A DNA stretch of 64,000 nucleotides, taken from NCBI GenBank assembly GCA_963082975.1, contig OY720344.1, forward strand, positions 86,056,107 to 86,120,106, given 5' to 3'. Numbering within the stretch: the stretch's first letter is position 1; the number at the start of each line of letters is the position of its first letter. The notes beneath the pieces were generated by a model. The model had not been told where the DNA came from and ran no database searches. It was given only the letters and a program-made list of their open reading frames with translations. Both the position numbers and the translations under genes were made by a program. Source of the DNA: Labia minor. Its lineage: Eukaryota > Arthropoda > Insecta > Dermaptera > Spongiphoridae. This document shows, one piece after another, positions 22,680 through 33,529 of the stretch.

Positions 22680-24686
22680 TCTGTATGGATCCCTGTCCAT
22701 TAAACAAATTTATAAAAAGGGAACATTATGAACTTCCAACGGTATAAGAGGCACTATCATCAATTATTGACACTAAATATTTTACAGTGATGGATGCTTC
22801 AAGTGCATTCCACCAAATACCATTAACAAAAGGAAGTTCCAAACTATGTACAATCACCACACCATTTGGTAGATATAGATTTAAAAGATTGCCATATGGA
22901 ATCTCTAGCGCAACAGAAGTGTTCCAACAATTCATGAATGCAATGATCCAAGGAATGGAAGGAACAATAATCTATACAGATACTTATTTACGGTTCAACT
23001 TTAGAAGAACATAACAAAAGACTAGAAGAATTCATAAAAAGAGCACGAGAGAATAATTTAAAATTAAAACGCGAAAAACTTAGCAGTTAAGAAAATTAAC
23101 TATTTGTGTTACAATATAAGCGCAAAGGGTATAGAAATAGATCAAAATAAAATAAAGGTCATTCAGCTAATTAAAAGTCCCGAAAATAAAAAAGAATTAC
23201 AATCATTTATAGGTGTAGTTAAGAGCGTAGGAAAATTTATTAAAAACTTATCAGACAAAACGGCAACTTTAAGGAACCTCCTTAAAAAACGTAGAATTGA
23301 AATAGGAAATAAATGGACCAGAAGAGAAATGCTTTAAAAACCTAAAAAAGCTTATAACAGAAGCTCCAACACTAGCTCTTTACTCACCCAATAAAGTTTC
23401 TATTCTGGCGGCAGATGCAAGTAAATATGGTTTGGGAGGAGTTCTATTTCAAGATGAACATCCTGTAGCATATTGTTCATCCACCCTCTCTGATGCGCAG
23501 AAAAATTATGCTCAAATTGAAAAGGAATTACTGGCCATAGTAACAACATATAAGCATTTTCACTATCACATATATGGTAAAACAATAAAAGTTTTAACTG
23601 ATCATAAACCATTAATAGGTATAATGAACAAACCTTATGATAATTTATCTCCCCACATACAAAAACTCATATTACATCTATTACGTTATCGGGTGCAAGA
23701 ATACATACCACGAAAATTAAATTGGATGGCCGACATTCTCTCAAGAAATCCTAAAAAGAGAATACTTCCTACAAAATACTTAGATAATTTAAAAATACAT
23801 ACGATACTAATTGCAACGGAGGCAAGATCATTTGACTCAAAAGAAAAGTCCAAGCGAGATCCGGAACTAAAGAAAATTGAAGAATATATTAAAAATGGAA
23901 AATAAAGCTAATCTGTCTGCGAATATAAAACCATATTATGAATTCAGATCGGAAATACATACACAAGATGGCATATTCTACAAAGGAAGACAAGTGCTAG
24001 TCCCAACGGAAGAAAGAAGGAATATGATTAAAGAAATACACAAAGTTCATCAAGGCATTGGATTAGCTCTTCGGAAGGCAAAGCTTGCATTATTCTAGCC
24101 CTGCATGACAAAACAGATCACTGAGCATATAACATCATGTCTAAAATGCCAAGAATACGCAAGATCTAACATAAAGGAGCCAATGAGACCATATAGGATA
24201 CCTAATCTACCTTGAAAAGACGTTGCTGCAGACTTCCTAAAGGTGGAAAAACAAGAATTTCTGATGGAACCAACAGATCAAAATCCCGAAATAGAACAAG
24301 GGTCCACGATCTTTACTGGAAGTACGAAAGAAGCTGACCAAGTACCGTCTCCAACAAACTGCACTCAAAAAAGAAGATCTGAGAGACGAGTGAAGACCCC
24401 TATCAAACTTAAAGACTATGAATATAAAAAATATTAAAATAATACTTACCTAAGTAATTAAAATTGTAAAATGATTTATTAATGGGGGCATGTAACATAC
24501 TATATATTAAAATAGTAATTGCAACATGTGTAACATGTGGCTAACTTAACACATATTAATATTCAACAAGGCTCTATTATTAGATTATATATAAATTGTG
24601 TGTGTGTAACCATGTATTCATGTTTAATAAATAACTCTTTTAATATATAGTATTAATTTATTTAAACACATATAAAAAACATTACA
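22680..24686 (+). mobile_element. Ty3/gypsy LTR-retrotransposon fossil, 5'-truncated
   Basis: Treated as a fossil. Recognisable pol parts lie in the usual order: reverse transcriptase (from about 22680), RNase H (about 23400-23620), the integrase zinc-binding region (about 23930-24170) and a pol 3' end. A purine-rich tract with GGGGG and a 196-bp 3' LTR follow (24491-24686, TGTAA...TTACA). The gag region, protease and 5' LTR are missing. The coding part is broken in about half a dozen places. It is of moderate age and lies in an intron of the receptor gene, in the opposite orientation. Confidence 0.85.
24491..24686 (+). repeat. 3' LTR of the Ty3/gypsy fossil
   Basis: Bounded by TGTAA and TTACA, directly after a purine-rich tract. 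AATAAA-type signals lie inside. No matching 5' LTR in the window. Confidence 0.7.
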
Positions 24687-25308
24687 GTCTATGATGGCTC
24701 AAAATGTTAAAAATGAAATAAATAAGATATTTATTAAATTATTGATTTATTTTTTATTTTTAAATTATAGGAAAACAATTCTAGAGAATATTTTATTTTA
24801 AAAATTAATACTCAATAGTAATAATAATTTTTAACATTACTAACTCCCTGATTAATCAAAATCATCCAGAGTATATAATTCAGTTATAGCTATTTGGAAC
24901 TAAAGGAATTTTTGCTTCTATTTTGTTTAATGGATCACACTTATCAGGATGTTCAAGTTAGACTTGATATCTATAATTTTCTCTTATGATTCCATTTACT
25001 TTTTTCTTCGTATTCAAACATATAAGTTTCTGTAAAGTGAAAATTCCACTTTGTTTGGTTCGATTTTGTAAGTGACGATTTGTAATAATAATTAGTAAAA
25101 ACATTACTCCTTGAATTGGAGAATTTGTTTACAATTCTCTCAATGAGGGAGTGCATGTCAAATAAAACCATTTCTAAAGTGCAGTACTCAATAAAACGAT
25201 ATTAAGTTTTTATTAATTTATTTAATATTAATAATTATATATATATATATTCAAATTTTTCCAATTCAATATTTTTAGAATATTGTTTGATTAAATATGT
25301 ATGATCAC
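24687..25308. other. intron sequence, nothing recognised
   Basis: AT-rich. A 66-codon minus-strand open frame at 24971-25171 is unrecognised. Confidence 0.5.
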
Positions 25309-25449
25309 CTGATTATTTTCTTGTGAAAGGATCTCAAGATCGATGATCAAATATAAGACATTGTATGGAAGCCAGCAAAGTGCAAAGAGTAAAGCCAGGA
25401 GGAGTAAAATACGAGCGACTCTTCGACGTTCACGTACCAAACGATAACC
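25309..25449 (-). CDS. GPCR exon: end of intracellular loop 3 and TM6
   Basis: Exactly 47 codons, both introns in phase 0. A TTTGCAG acceptor precedes GYRLVRERRRVARILLLLA, the basic end of intracellular loop 3 that contacts the G protein. TM6 follows with FALCWLPYNVLYLIIDLE, the C-W-x-P toggle-switch motif. The donor is CAG/GTGATC, weaker than consensus beyond GT. In class A receptors this Trp moves on activation. It joins in frame to the TM7 exon at 22256 and to the TM5 exon at 33400. Confidence 0.92.
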
Positions 25450-26159
25450 CTGCAAACAAATGAGAATGACATTCTTTCTTAGTTTAAAATGAATAACTGA
25501 AAAACCAAACAACGTATCTACATCCCTATGATTAAATAATTGGATTAAGAAAACGAAAATTTGATTAAAATTTATTATAATCATAATTAATTTTGCATCT
25601 ATACTTACTTGCAAGTAAAGAAATAAAAAAAATCCAGTTTATAATACTTAAAGTGCTGCGATTTTTTAATTAATTAATTTTATTTTACGTATAATATCAC
25701 AAGAAAATACAAAGATTCATTGAAAATTTTAAAAATGTAAATTTTCCATTATTTAATAGACTAAAGGTACATAATATATGCCACCGAAGACCTATGATCA
25801 TGTTAAAATTCTTTGTTAATGAAAACTTTAATCTCGTTATATGTAATAAGTCTAAGATCCCCAGGTGTTGAATCAAAGGACGGTTAGCCGCCTGGGGATT
25901 CTCAAAATCTATAACCGGCTGGTACCCTTCGATCTCATATAATAAATTCAAAAATGAACAATTTTCAATTTTATATCTTTTTTCTGATTCCTGAATATTT
26001 AATGGAAACAATATTATAAAATACTTTGTTTTTTTCTTTATCAGATAACAAATTAAAAAAAAAGGTTAATAGATCAACTTTACCACCATCGAAAAAGATC
26101 TTCAAAATAAAATCAGTTGTATTTTCTTATTTTAAATAAATTTTAAAAACAAGTGATAA
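25450..26159. other. intron sequence with unrecognised open frame
   Basis: A 104-codon minus-strand frame (25697-26011) contains a GC-richer piece bounded by inverted CCCCAGG/CCTGGGG (about 25859-25906). No domain recognised; it could be an old retroelement piece. Confidence 0.45.
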
Positions 26160-26175
26160 TAAGAAATATATCTAT

Positions 26176-26400
26176 GTCTAGGGTGACCAAACGTCCCGGT
26201 TTTCTGGATTGTCCTGATTTTAGGTGCTCTGTTCCGGCGTCCCGAAAAATGTCTTTGGGACATCCTATTGTCCCGGTTTTTAAATATTTAGGTCCGATGA
26301 ACGTTTTCTTACAGTTTGGTTCTTATTTTCGATTTTTCATTCAATATGGCTCTTAAAAAAAAGTAAATTTTTTTACAAATGTTCCGGCAGGTGTTTTTGA
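26176..26400. mobile_element. possible hAT-type remnant
   Basis: CTAGGGTGACCAAACGTCCC followed by repeats of TCCCGG/CCGGGAC-type words resembles the TAGGGTGACCA ends of a common hAT group. The right end was not found. Confidence 0.35.
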
Positions 26401-26664
26401 AATATAGTCTATCTATGCCCGACTTGAGTTATTCATAACTTCTTTTTTTATTTATTTATTAGTTTTTCAATTTTGTTTTAAAGTGATGATTTATGATAAA
26501 TGTATCCTTTTTAATTGATGTATATATATAACCTTTTCTTAATACAAATCTAATTTTATATTATTTTCCTTTTGATCCTCTTTGTTCTAACCAATTGGAT
26601 TTCTAACAACCAGTAAAATTTATATACTTATATAAAATATATAATTATTTATTCATTGAATTTA

Positions 26665-27265
26665 AAATTGTAGAAAAATTTAAATACTTTAGGTTCTGTA
26701 ATCACCAAGGAAAATAATATTCGAGAAGAATTTAAATCGGTTGCAATCGGGTAACGCCTGTTATCATACAGTAAAGGGGCTTATCGCGTTAAAATTATTA
26801 TCAACGGGGATAAAATTAAAATATATAAAACAATTATTTTGCCGGTTGTATTATATAGGTGTGAGGCATGGTCTATGACTCTGGGAGACGAGAGTAGATT
26901 TTAGAATATTTAAGAATAGGATTCTTAACAACATTTGTGGGCCAAAAATAGATGAGGTCACCGGGGAATGGCAAAGACTGCATAACGACGACCTCTATGC
27001 ATCTCCAGACATAGTTAGGGTTATCAAATCGAGAAGGTGATGGGCGGACACGTGGCTAGAATGGGGGAGGAAAGAATGTCAAAAAATATATTGGAGGGGA
27101 GACCGATTGGGAAACGTCCGCTTGGAAAACCAAGGACCCGGTGGGCGGACAATGTAGGAAGGGACGTGAGAGAGACCGTAGGGGTTGGCTGGTTGTGGCT
27201 CAGGATAGGGACACTTGGAGAATTGTGGTTGCTGCGAATTCCGTAGAGCCACAGAGATAGATAGA
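26665..27265 (+). pseudogene. LINE 3' fragment (RT C-terminal half and tail)
   Basis: Blocks read FKNRILNNICGPKIDEVTGE, IVRVIKSRR, HVARMGEERMSKNILEGRP and GKRPLGKPRTRWADNVGRDV, the C-terminal 'H-V-A-R-M...G-R-P-R-x-R-W' region of arthropod APE-type LINEs. It ends GAGCCACAGAGATAGATAGAT, a GATA-type tail. It is not enclosed in Helitron ends, so it is probably a direct 5'-truncated insertion. Broken in several places. Confidence 0.75.
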
Positions 27266-27270
27266 TCTAT

Positions 27271-27649
27271 TCATTGATAAATTGCTTGTTGAACAGAAAA
27301 TGCAACAAAACAATAGATGTCTAAATATAAGAATATATTAATATTTTATTTAGTATAAATTCTTATTTTATTATTTAATGAATTAGGGTTTTACATAATA
27401 CAAAAAAGAAAAAAACGCTTTCATATTAAAGAATTTATTTTATTTTTTATTCAATATCTTATTTTGTGATAAATATTTTTGAAAAATTTCAATGTCTTCT
27501 TACTAATTGATAATAAATAAAATATTAAATTAGAATAAAAAAAAATTAAATTTGAATTTGTTTAAAGATTATACATTTATTAATAAACGAGAATTTAAAA
27601 GTTTTCATATAAATAAATAAAACAAATATTCATAAAACGATAGATAATT
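27271..27649. other. AT-rich intron sequence
   Basis: Nothing recognised. Confidence 0.55.
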
Positions 27650-28327
27650 ACCGACCGACGATAGTAAGGGAGGTATTGTTTTCACACCAAATTTCACATG
27701 TGGAGATTTTTACATATCTCCACGAATCATGCATTTTCTAAACAGAAAAAAGTATTTTTAGCATGATGTCTGTCCGTCCGTCTGTCCGTCTGTCCGTCCG
27801 TCTGTCCGTCCGTCTGTCCGTCCGTCTGTCCGTCTGTCCGTCCGTATAGATGTGTACAGCCTGAACGGCTCAACCGATTTTGATGAAATTTGGTATATTT
27901 ACTTAATGCATCAGTGGGATGAATTGATCAACTTTTGGTGCAAATCCGGAAACCGGAAGTGGTAGTATTAGCGATCGACGATAGGAAGGAAAGGGTTATT
28001 TTCACACCAAAGAAGATTTTTTTATATATTACCACGAATCATACACTTTGTATTGGTTTTATCCTCGGGAAAATCATATTTATTAGTTTTTTCTTGATTT
28101 AAAATTATATGACGTCATCCAGGCATTCATGACATCACAGCCTGGTCTTGCATATATATTATAAATAAAATAAAATTAAAAATGTTTTATTTATTATTTA
28201 TGTATCCATATCTGTTTTTTATTACATTAATAGATATATTAAAATTATTTGAAATTGTTTCTGTAGCTGGAAATTAATTTATTTCAAACAGTCGGTCGGT
28301 TCGGACCTGGCCACAGGTCAACTTATT
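27650..28327 (+). mobile_element. HINE copy 3, near complete, expanded microsatellite
   Basis: Starts ACCGACCGACGATAGTAAGG after a T and ends with GTCGGTCGGT, the hairpin GACCTGGCCACAGGTC and AACTTATT followed by T. A tetranucleotide-type run of GTCTGTCC/GTCC units fills about 27769-27845. No coding capacity, and no target duplication is expected for this group. Confidence 0.85.
27769..27845. repeat. GTCTGTCC-type microsatellite inside HINE 3
   Basis: Irregular alternation of GTCT and GTCC units, longest of all copies here. Central microsatellites are a known part of DINE-1-type elements. Confidence 0.9.
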
Positions 28328-29465
28328 TTTTTTTGTTTCTATTTGTTGATTCTCTTTCTACTTTCTACTTGAATAGGATTCGAATTGCTCCCTAAAGGAG
28401 AATCGTCTGAAAATCACATACCGATGAACATTTTTAGTCTTCCAATTGGATTGAAAAATAGAATTCCCATCAGATCCATTGAATTAGAATAACAAAAAAG
28501 AAAAAGAAATCGTTTTCGTTGATCTGTCTTTTTTTTTCTTCTTGAAATTTTTATTTTTGCATTATCAATCCCCTTGAATGAAATTTAAAAATATATATGT
28601 AGGAATATATACAAAATGAAAGTAGAATATTTTAAAGTTTTTTTCTCATAGTTTTTTTTTAATATTCTCGTACATTGCCATTTATATTTTCTTTTTTTTA
28701 TTAAGGTGAACTTTGGTATAGAGATTTGTTATGCATTAATTTATTTTCAATTATCAAATATTTTTCTTTAATTTCCATTTTAGGTTTATTTGATATTTTT
28801 AAGATAAAAAAATTATTAAATAAAATATATCTTTTTTCAATATATATATATATGTATAATAAGTATTTCTTTTTTACACGCTTTTATTTAGTTTTACATC
28901 CTCTTGTCAAATCTGGCAATGTGAATTTGACCCGTTTCCCAATGTTCGAATGAGCTGAAATTTTGCATACATATGTAACTCCGGTGACAATGCAATAGGT
29001 TCATCTCAAGTGATAGGTGGTATTATTTTATAACAATTACTAATTATATAATACATAATATTGAAAAATAGTAATTATCGATATTGATATTAATATTAAA
29101 TTAATAAGAGCTAAAATTAAATTTTTATGCAAAAACCTGGGTTTCATTCAAAAAGTCACGGACATATTGACCTGCCCTCGAAATTTTTCCCAAAAGTTAT
29201 TATTTTATTTAAATTAATTTAAATCATGTTTAATTATTTTTTTAAAAATAAGATACGTTATTTTTTAATTTAAATAAATATCAATTAAAGTAATTGCGAT
29301 ATTGTTTTTGAAAAGATATATGTATATATAAACGAATAATCTAATAAAAATAAAAATAATAATAATAATAATCAGTTCCCTATACCACTGATTTAATATA
29401 TATAGTATTATAACCTGAAATCATAAACCGGGCGAAATTTCTGTCAAGAAAATAAGAAAAATATA
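28328..29465. other. AT-rich intron sequence
   Basis: A short repeat-like phrase near 28955-28995 (GAGCTGAAATTTTGCATAC). Otherwise nothing recognised. Confidence 0.5.
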
Positions 29466-29635
29466 AAAAAAATACTTTTTTTTGAATACATACTTTTATT
29501 TAAATAACCTAAAAAGGAAAAAATAATTTCTCCACATACACCACGATTTCGTTACAATTAATCATATCTAAAAATGAAAGCGTGGGCGTCAAACATGGAG
29601 GGAAAAGAAAAAAATTCGAAGGACATTTCATTGTA

Positions 29636-30504
29636 AAGGCTGTTTTTTTCGAGGTATAGAACTTTAAGTTGGCATTATATACTGTTCAAGTTGACGACCG
29701 ATTTAACAGCTGTCAAATGATTTATTCTCAGTTTCGTTTGGTAATTAATCATGAATAGACTCTGTCTAGAATGGTTCTGTGTGGAATACGTATCGTGCAC
29801 TACGTCCATTTTATCACAAAATCGTCCATCAGAGCAGTTAATTGGATTAACCATGGAACGTATTCGCCCCAGGTTTACTCTCATTGATAACTCGCATCCC
29901 CAGAGACGCCGTACGGTACATACAGAAGAAGCTATTGCTACTGTAGAACATTGTGTAACATTGAGGAAGAGCCGAATGAGTCCAGTGATCGGTATAGAGC
30001 CATGATTACTAACTTTTTCATTCCTGAATTGAACAACCATGATATCCAGGAGCTGTGGTTCCAACAAGACGGCGCAACATGTCACACAGCTCGTGCCACA
30101 ATCGATTTATTGAAAGACACATTTGGTGACCGCCTAATTTCACGTTTTGGACCTGTGAATTGGCCTCCAAGATCTTGTGATTTAACACCGCTAGACTACT
30201 TTCTGTGGGGCTATGTAATGTCATTGGTCTATGCGGATAAGCCACAAACGCTTGACCATTTGGAAGACAACATTCGCCGTGTTATTGCCGATACACGGCC
30301 ACAAATGTTGGAAAAAGTTATCGAAAATTGGACGTCCAGATTGGACTACATCCGAGCCAGCCGTAGCGGTCATATGCCAGAAATCATATATAAAATGTAA
30401 TCCCACAAGATTATCTCTCGTATAAATAAAATTCATGTCAATCGAATAATCCATCTTTGTTTTATTGCAATTTAAAGTTCTATACCTCTAAAAGAAACAC
30501 CCTT
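29636..30504 (+). mobile_element. internally deleted Tc1/mariner-superfamily transposon
   Basis: Inverted ends AAGGCTGTTTTTTTCGAGGT and ACCTCTAAAAGAAACACCCTT share the GAGGTATAGAACTTTAA block. TA dinucleotides flank them (29634-29635, 30505-30506). The interior carries two parts of a transposase gene. The unit is shorter than the roughly 1.3 kb of a full member. Confidence 0.9.
29820..30400 (+). pseudogene. mariner-superfamily transposase, central deletion
   Basis: The N-terminal part shows SEQLIGLTMERIRPRFTLID and HPQRRRTVHTEEAIATVEH; the C-terminal part runs from DRYRAMITNFFIPELNNHD to the stop at 30400. It includes WFQQDGATCHTA with the second catalytic Asp and WPPRSCDLTPLDYFLWG with the third, 36 residues later. 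About 130 residues that normally join the two parts, including the first catalytic Asp (F-S-D-E-A-H-F), are absent. The C-terminal 125 residues are fully open, so the deletion is fairly recent. It cannot make a working transposase. Confidence 0.88.
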
Positions 30505-30692
30505 TATATGCACAAATCTTCCTTTTCAACTATTCTTGATAACTATATATTTGAAGTATAATTTACATTGACGCCCACACTTTCATTTTTAGATATGATT
30601 AATTGTAAGGAAATCGTGGTGTGTGTGGAGAAATTATTTTTTCCTTTTCAGGTCATTTAAATAAAAGCGTGTTTTTAAAAATATTTTTTTTT

Positions 30693-31866
30693 TGTTTTTA
30701 TGCTATTGGGATAAGACAAATTCAACCCTGCAAGAAATATAGATTGTTTAAAAAATTTTCTTAATAGTTATATATATATATTAATAGAAATTTGAAAAAC
30801 GATAATATTCAATATATATGTAGTATACCCTAGAATCCGTCGCAATAATAAAATCTTTAAACATTCATTTCTATAATATCTCATTTAAATATTTTAGAAA
30901 TATTTTAATTTTCACAGATTCAAAAAGTATCGTAAATTCTTTAAATTCTACACGTTGTTTTAAATTAGACGATATCGGACATAATATAATAACAAAGTAA
31001 ATCTAATTAAATAGAAAGAACATTTTGCCAAGATTATATGGATTTTTGGTTTCCAAAGAATTAAAGGAAATAAAATAGCGGATAATTTAGCAACGATAGC
31101 AAAGAAATTTATTAGTTTAAATTTGAAATTCTAACAATGATTTGATATATATATATATTTAAATGTGTTCCAATTTTTCATTAAACAATGAATGCAGGAA
31201 TTTATGAAAATTAACTTCTAGGAATTTGATTAAGTAAATAAAAATATCAAAAATATTTTATAAGTAATATATATATATATATAATTACTTACTATTTATA
31301 TTTTTATATATAATTTATAATGGTGATGTTTGAAATGGTATTTTGTGAATGGAAATAGTTAAAATAATAAGTAAATAAATAAAATCTCATAGATTTCACC
31401 AAAAAAACATTATTCATATTTTTTAATTATTCTTCAATCAGGAATACAGTATCATTTTAAAAGTATTCACTCAAATGCACATCCAGATACATATATAATA
31501 GTTAATAAAATGTTCAACTAATTATAAAAATAAAATATATTCAAACATAGGGCGATAGTATTTTGCTTTAGCTCAATATACTTGTACATTCATATATATA
31601 TATATATATAATTAAAAACATAATAAAGTTGATATAATAAAATTAAACTGACTAAAATGGATTGAGAATTGAATGAGCTAAAAAAATTAAAATAATATAT
31701 ACCTATATATTATGTATCTGAAATTCTGAGGAAATTTTTAGTACTAATTTCTCTTAATGGGGAAATAATGTTTTACCAATACTTTGGTAAGATTTTCAAA
31801 TAAAGAAAAATATAAAGATAATTGATAATTAGACTTTAAAAAGATGCAATACTCATATATATACTA
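30693..31866. other. AT-rich intron sequence with TA runs
   Basis: (TA)n near 31266-31282 and 31591-31610. No gene or element recognised. Confidence 0.55.
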
Positions 31867-33070
31867 TCTATAATAATAAAAGCAAGTGTAATGTGTCTGT
31901 CTGTCTGTTTGTCTGTTTGACCGAGCTCTCCAGCAAAAACTATCGCACGCAGGGACCTGGAATTTTTTACACGGAAGCACAAAGGGGCTGGCCACCAGAC
32001 CTCGAAGCCCGATTTTCGATTTTTTAATTAGAAAAATTTTAAAAAAATTATAAAGAATATATTATAGGCGGGTAGTGGAAATTATGTAGAACAAAAATAT
32101 GTCAATAGAGGCGCTGGTGGCGATAATTTGGCGGTAATTTAAATTCTGAGCAATGTGCAGATAAAAATCTTTTTATATATCTATTGATATTTACAATATC
32201 TCAATTGATCTTATTGGCCTTTTAACTTTGAAAACATTCACATTACGGCTATAATTTAATACTATTAATTTTTAAGATTATTTTAATTAAGAAAATTTGA
32301 TCTCATAATTGGATTTTCACGTAAGATTTTAATATATAATATATTTTTTAATATTATTTTTATAGTAGTTTAGTGTTATGCTAATTTTATATTTTATTTT
32401 TATTTTGTTTACTCTGATTTTTTTTTAAATAAATTAATAACATTAAAGTAGCATAAAAAAATTAATCGAGGCAGGAAAATTGATGGGGTTTGAAATTAAT
32501 AGTAATAAGACAAAATAATTAGTATCAGAGAGAATAATATTTGCAAAGAATTTAAATCGAGGTTACAATCTGGAAATTATTATCAAAGGGGATCAAAATT
32601 ATTATATTATTAATTGTATTATATGGGTGGGAGGCATGGTCTATAACCCTGGGAGATGAGAGTAGATTCAGAGTATTTGAGAATAGGATTCTTCCCAGCA
32701 TTTATGGACCAAAGAAAGATGAGGACACCGGGGAATGGCGGAGACTGCATAACAAGGAATTGCATGACCTCTATGCATCTCTAGATATAGTTAGGGTTAT
32801 AAAAGCGAGAAGGCTGGGATCGGCAGGGCACATGGCTAGAATGGGAGAGGAAAAATATATTGGTGGGGAGTTCGATTGGAAAACGTCCGTTTGGAAGACC
32901 AATTGTGAACAGGGCGGAGACAATGTAGGAAGGAACGTGAGAGAGATGGGACAGGGTAGGAGTTAGTTGGTTATAGCTCAGAATAGGGACACTCGGGGGG
33001 GGGGGGGGGGGTACAGGGGGCGGAGCCCCCGTCTAGGTGTGGAGAGCGCCGAGGGCGCTCGAAGCAGCTA
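31867..33070 (+). mobile_element. Helitron copy 2 (nonautonomous, carries LINE tail)
   Basis: Starts TCTATAATAATAAAAGC after A and ends CTAG before T. Two intact terminal hairpins lie in series: GGGGGCGGAGCCCCC (33016-33030) followed by GTCTAG, and GAGCGCCGAGGGCGCTC (33044-33060) followed by GAAGCAGCTAG. A 17-G run precedes them. The LINE-derived part runs from about 32455 to 32975. This is the least rearranged of the three near-complete copies. Confidence 0.9.
32455..32975 (+). pseudogene. LINE RT C-terminal fragment inside Helitron 2
   Basis: Contains GWEAWSITLGDESRFRVFEN, HDLYASLDIVRVIKARRLGS and GHMARMGEEKY, matching the free LINE fragments at 26665 and 60230. Several frame breaks. Confidence 0.75.
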
Positions 33071-33399
33071 GTAAGTACATATATCTACACATACATATAA
33101 ATGATGATGAAGTCGAAAATCTTCGAAGGGTTTTTGGATATTTAATGCTAAAATGTTAAGATAAGAAGTTTTATGTCATCATCAATGAATAATAGATTAT
33201 TATAATATAATATAAATCCTGCAGAAATCCTATCTCTATTTTATAAGTACATAAATGGATGTAATTTTATCTACATGGCTATTCAATAAATAAATATATA
33301 AAATACTAATATAAAATGAAATTATGATTCTGGTTAAATAATCTCCAAGCATAAAATGAATGAAATCGAATGAATGAAGGAAGTAACTTGATAACTTAC
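33071..33399. other. intron sequence next to the TM5 exon
   Basis: AT-rich, nothing recognised. Confidence 0.5.
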
Positions 33400-33529
33400 C
33401 TGAGTGCTTTTAGAGCATTGTCCACTGAATGGCGGCGCAGCACATAGACTTCGTCCCATTAATGAATATGCGAGAACAACCACCACACCAGGAATCAAAT
33501 AAACTATAATAAAACAAGCGAGACCATAC
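33400..33529 (-). CDS. GPCR exon: TM5 and intracellular loop 3
   Basis: A GTTGCAG acceptor and CAG/GTAAGT donor bound 130 bp. The first base completes a Trp codon begun in the upstream exon (phase 2). Then YGLACFIIVYLIPGVVVVLA forms TM5 with its conserved Pro, and YSLMGRSLCAAPPFSGQCSK starts intracellular loop 3. The end is phase 0. The phase agrees with both neighbouring exons, which is strong support for the gene model. The GRSLC stretch after TM5 occurs in several peptide-receptor groups; I cannot narrow it further. Confidence 0.92.

Larger units (their letters stand above)
29466..30692. mobile_element. foldback element (long terminal inverted repeats) hosting a mariner
   Basis: Arms of about 125 bp (29466-29592 and 30568-30692) are inverted copies with few differences, sharing CACCACGATTTC and AGATATGATTAATTGTAA-type blocks and the GTGGGCGTCAA inner end. 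Between the arms sits a mariner. Without the mariner the element would be a MITE-sized unit of about 360 bp. The superfamily is not clear. Confidence 0.75.

Noticed and set aside
25697-26011. 104-codon minus-strand frame as receptor exon
   Set aside because: It lies between the TM6 and TM5 exons, which already join in phase, and has no membrane segment of the right kind.
27769-27845. CRISPR-like short repeats
   Set aside because: Contiguous GTCT/GTCC microsatellite with no spacers, inside a HINE in a eukaryotic genome.
29675-30085. 136-codon minus-strand frame
   Set aside because: Antisense shadow of the mariner transposase.
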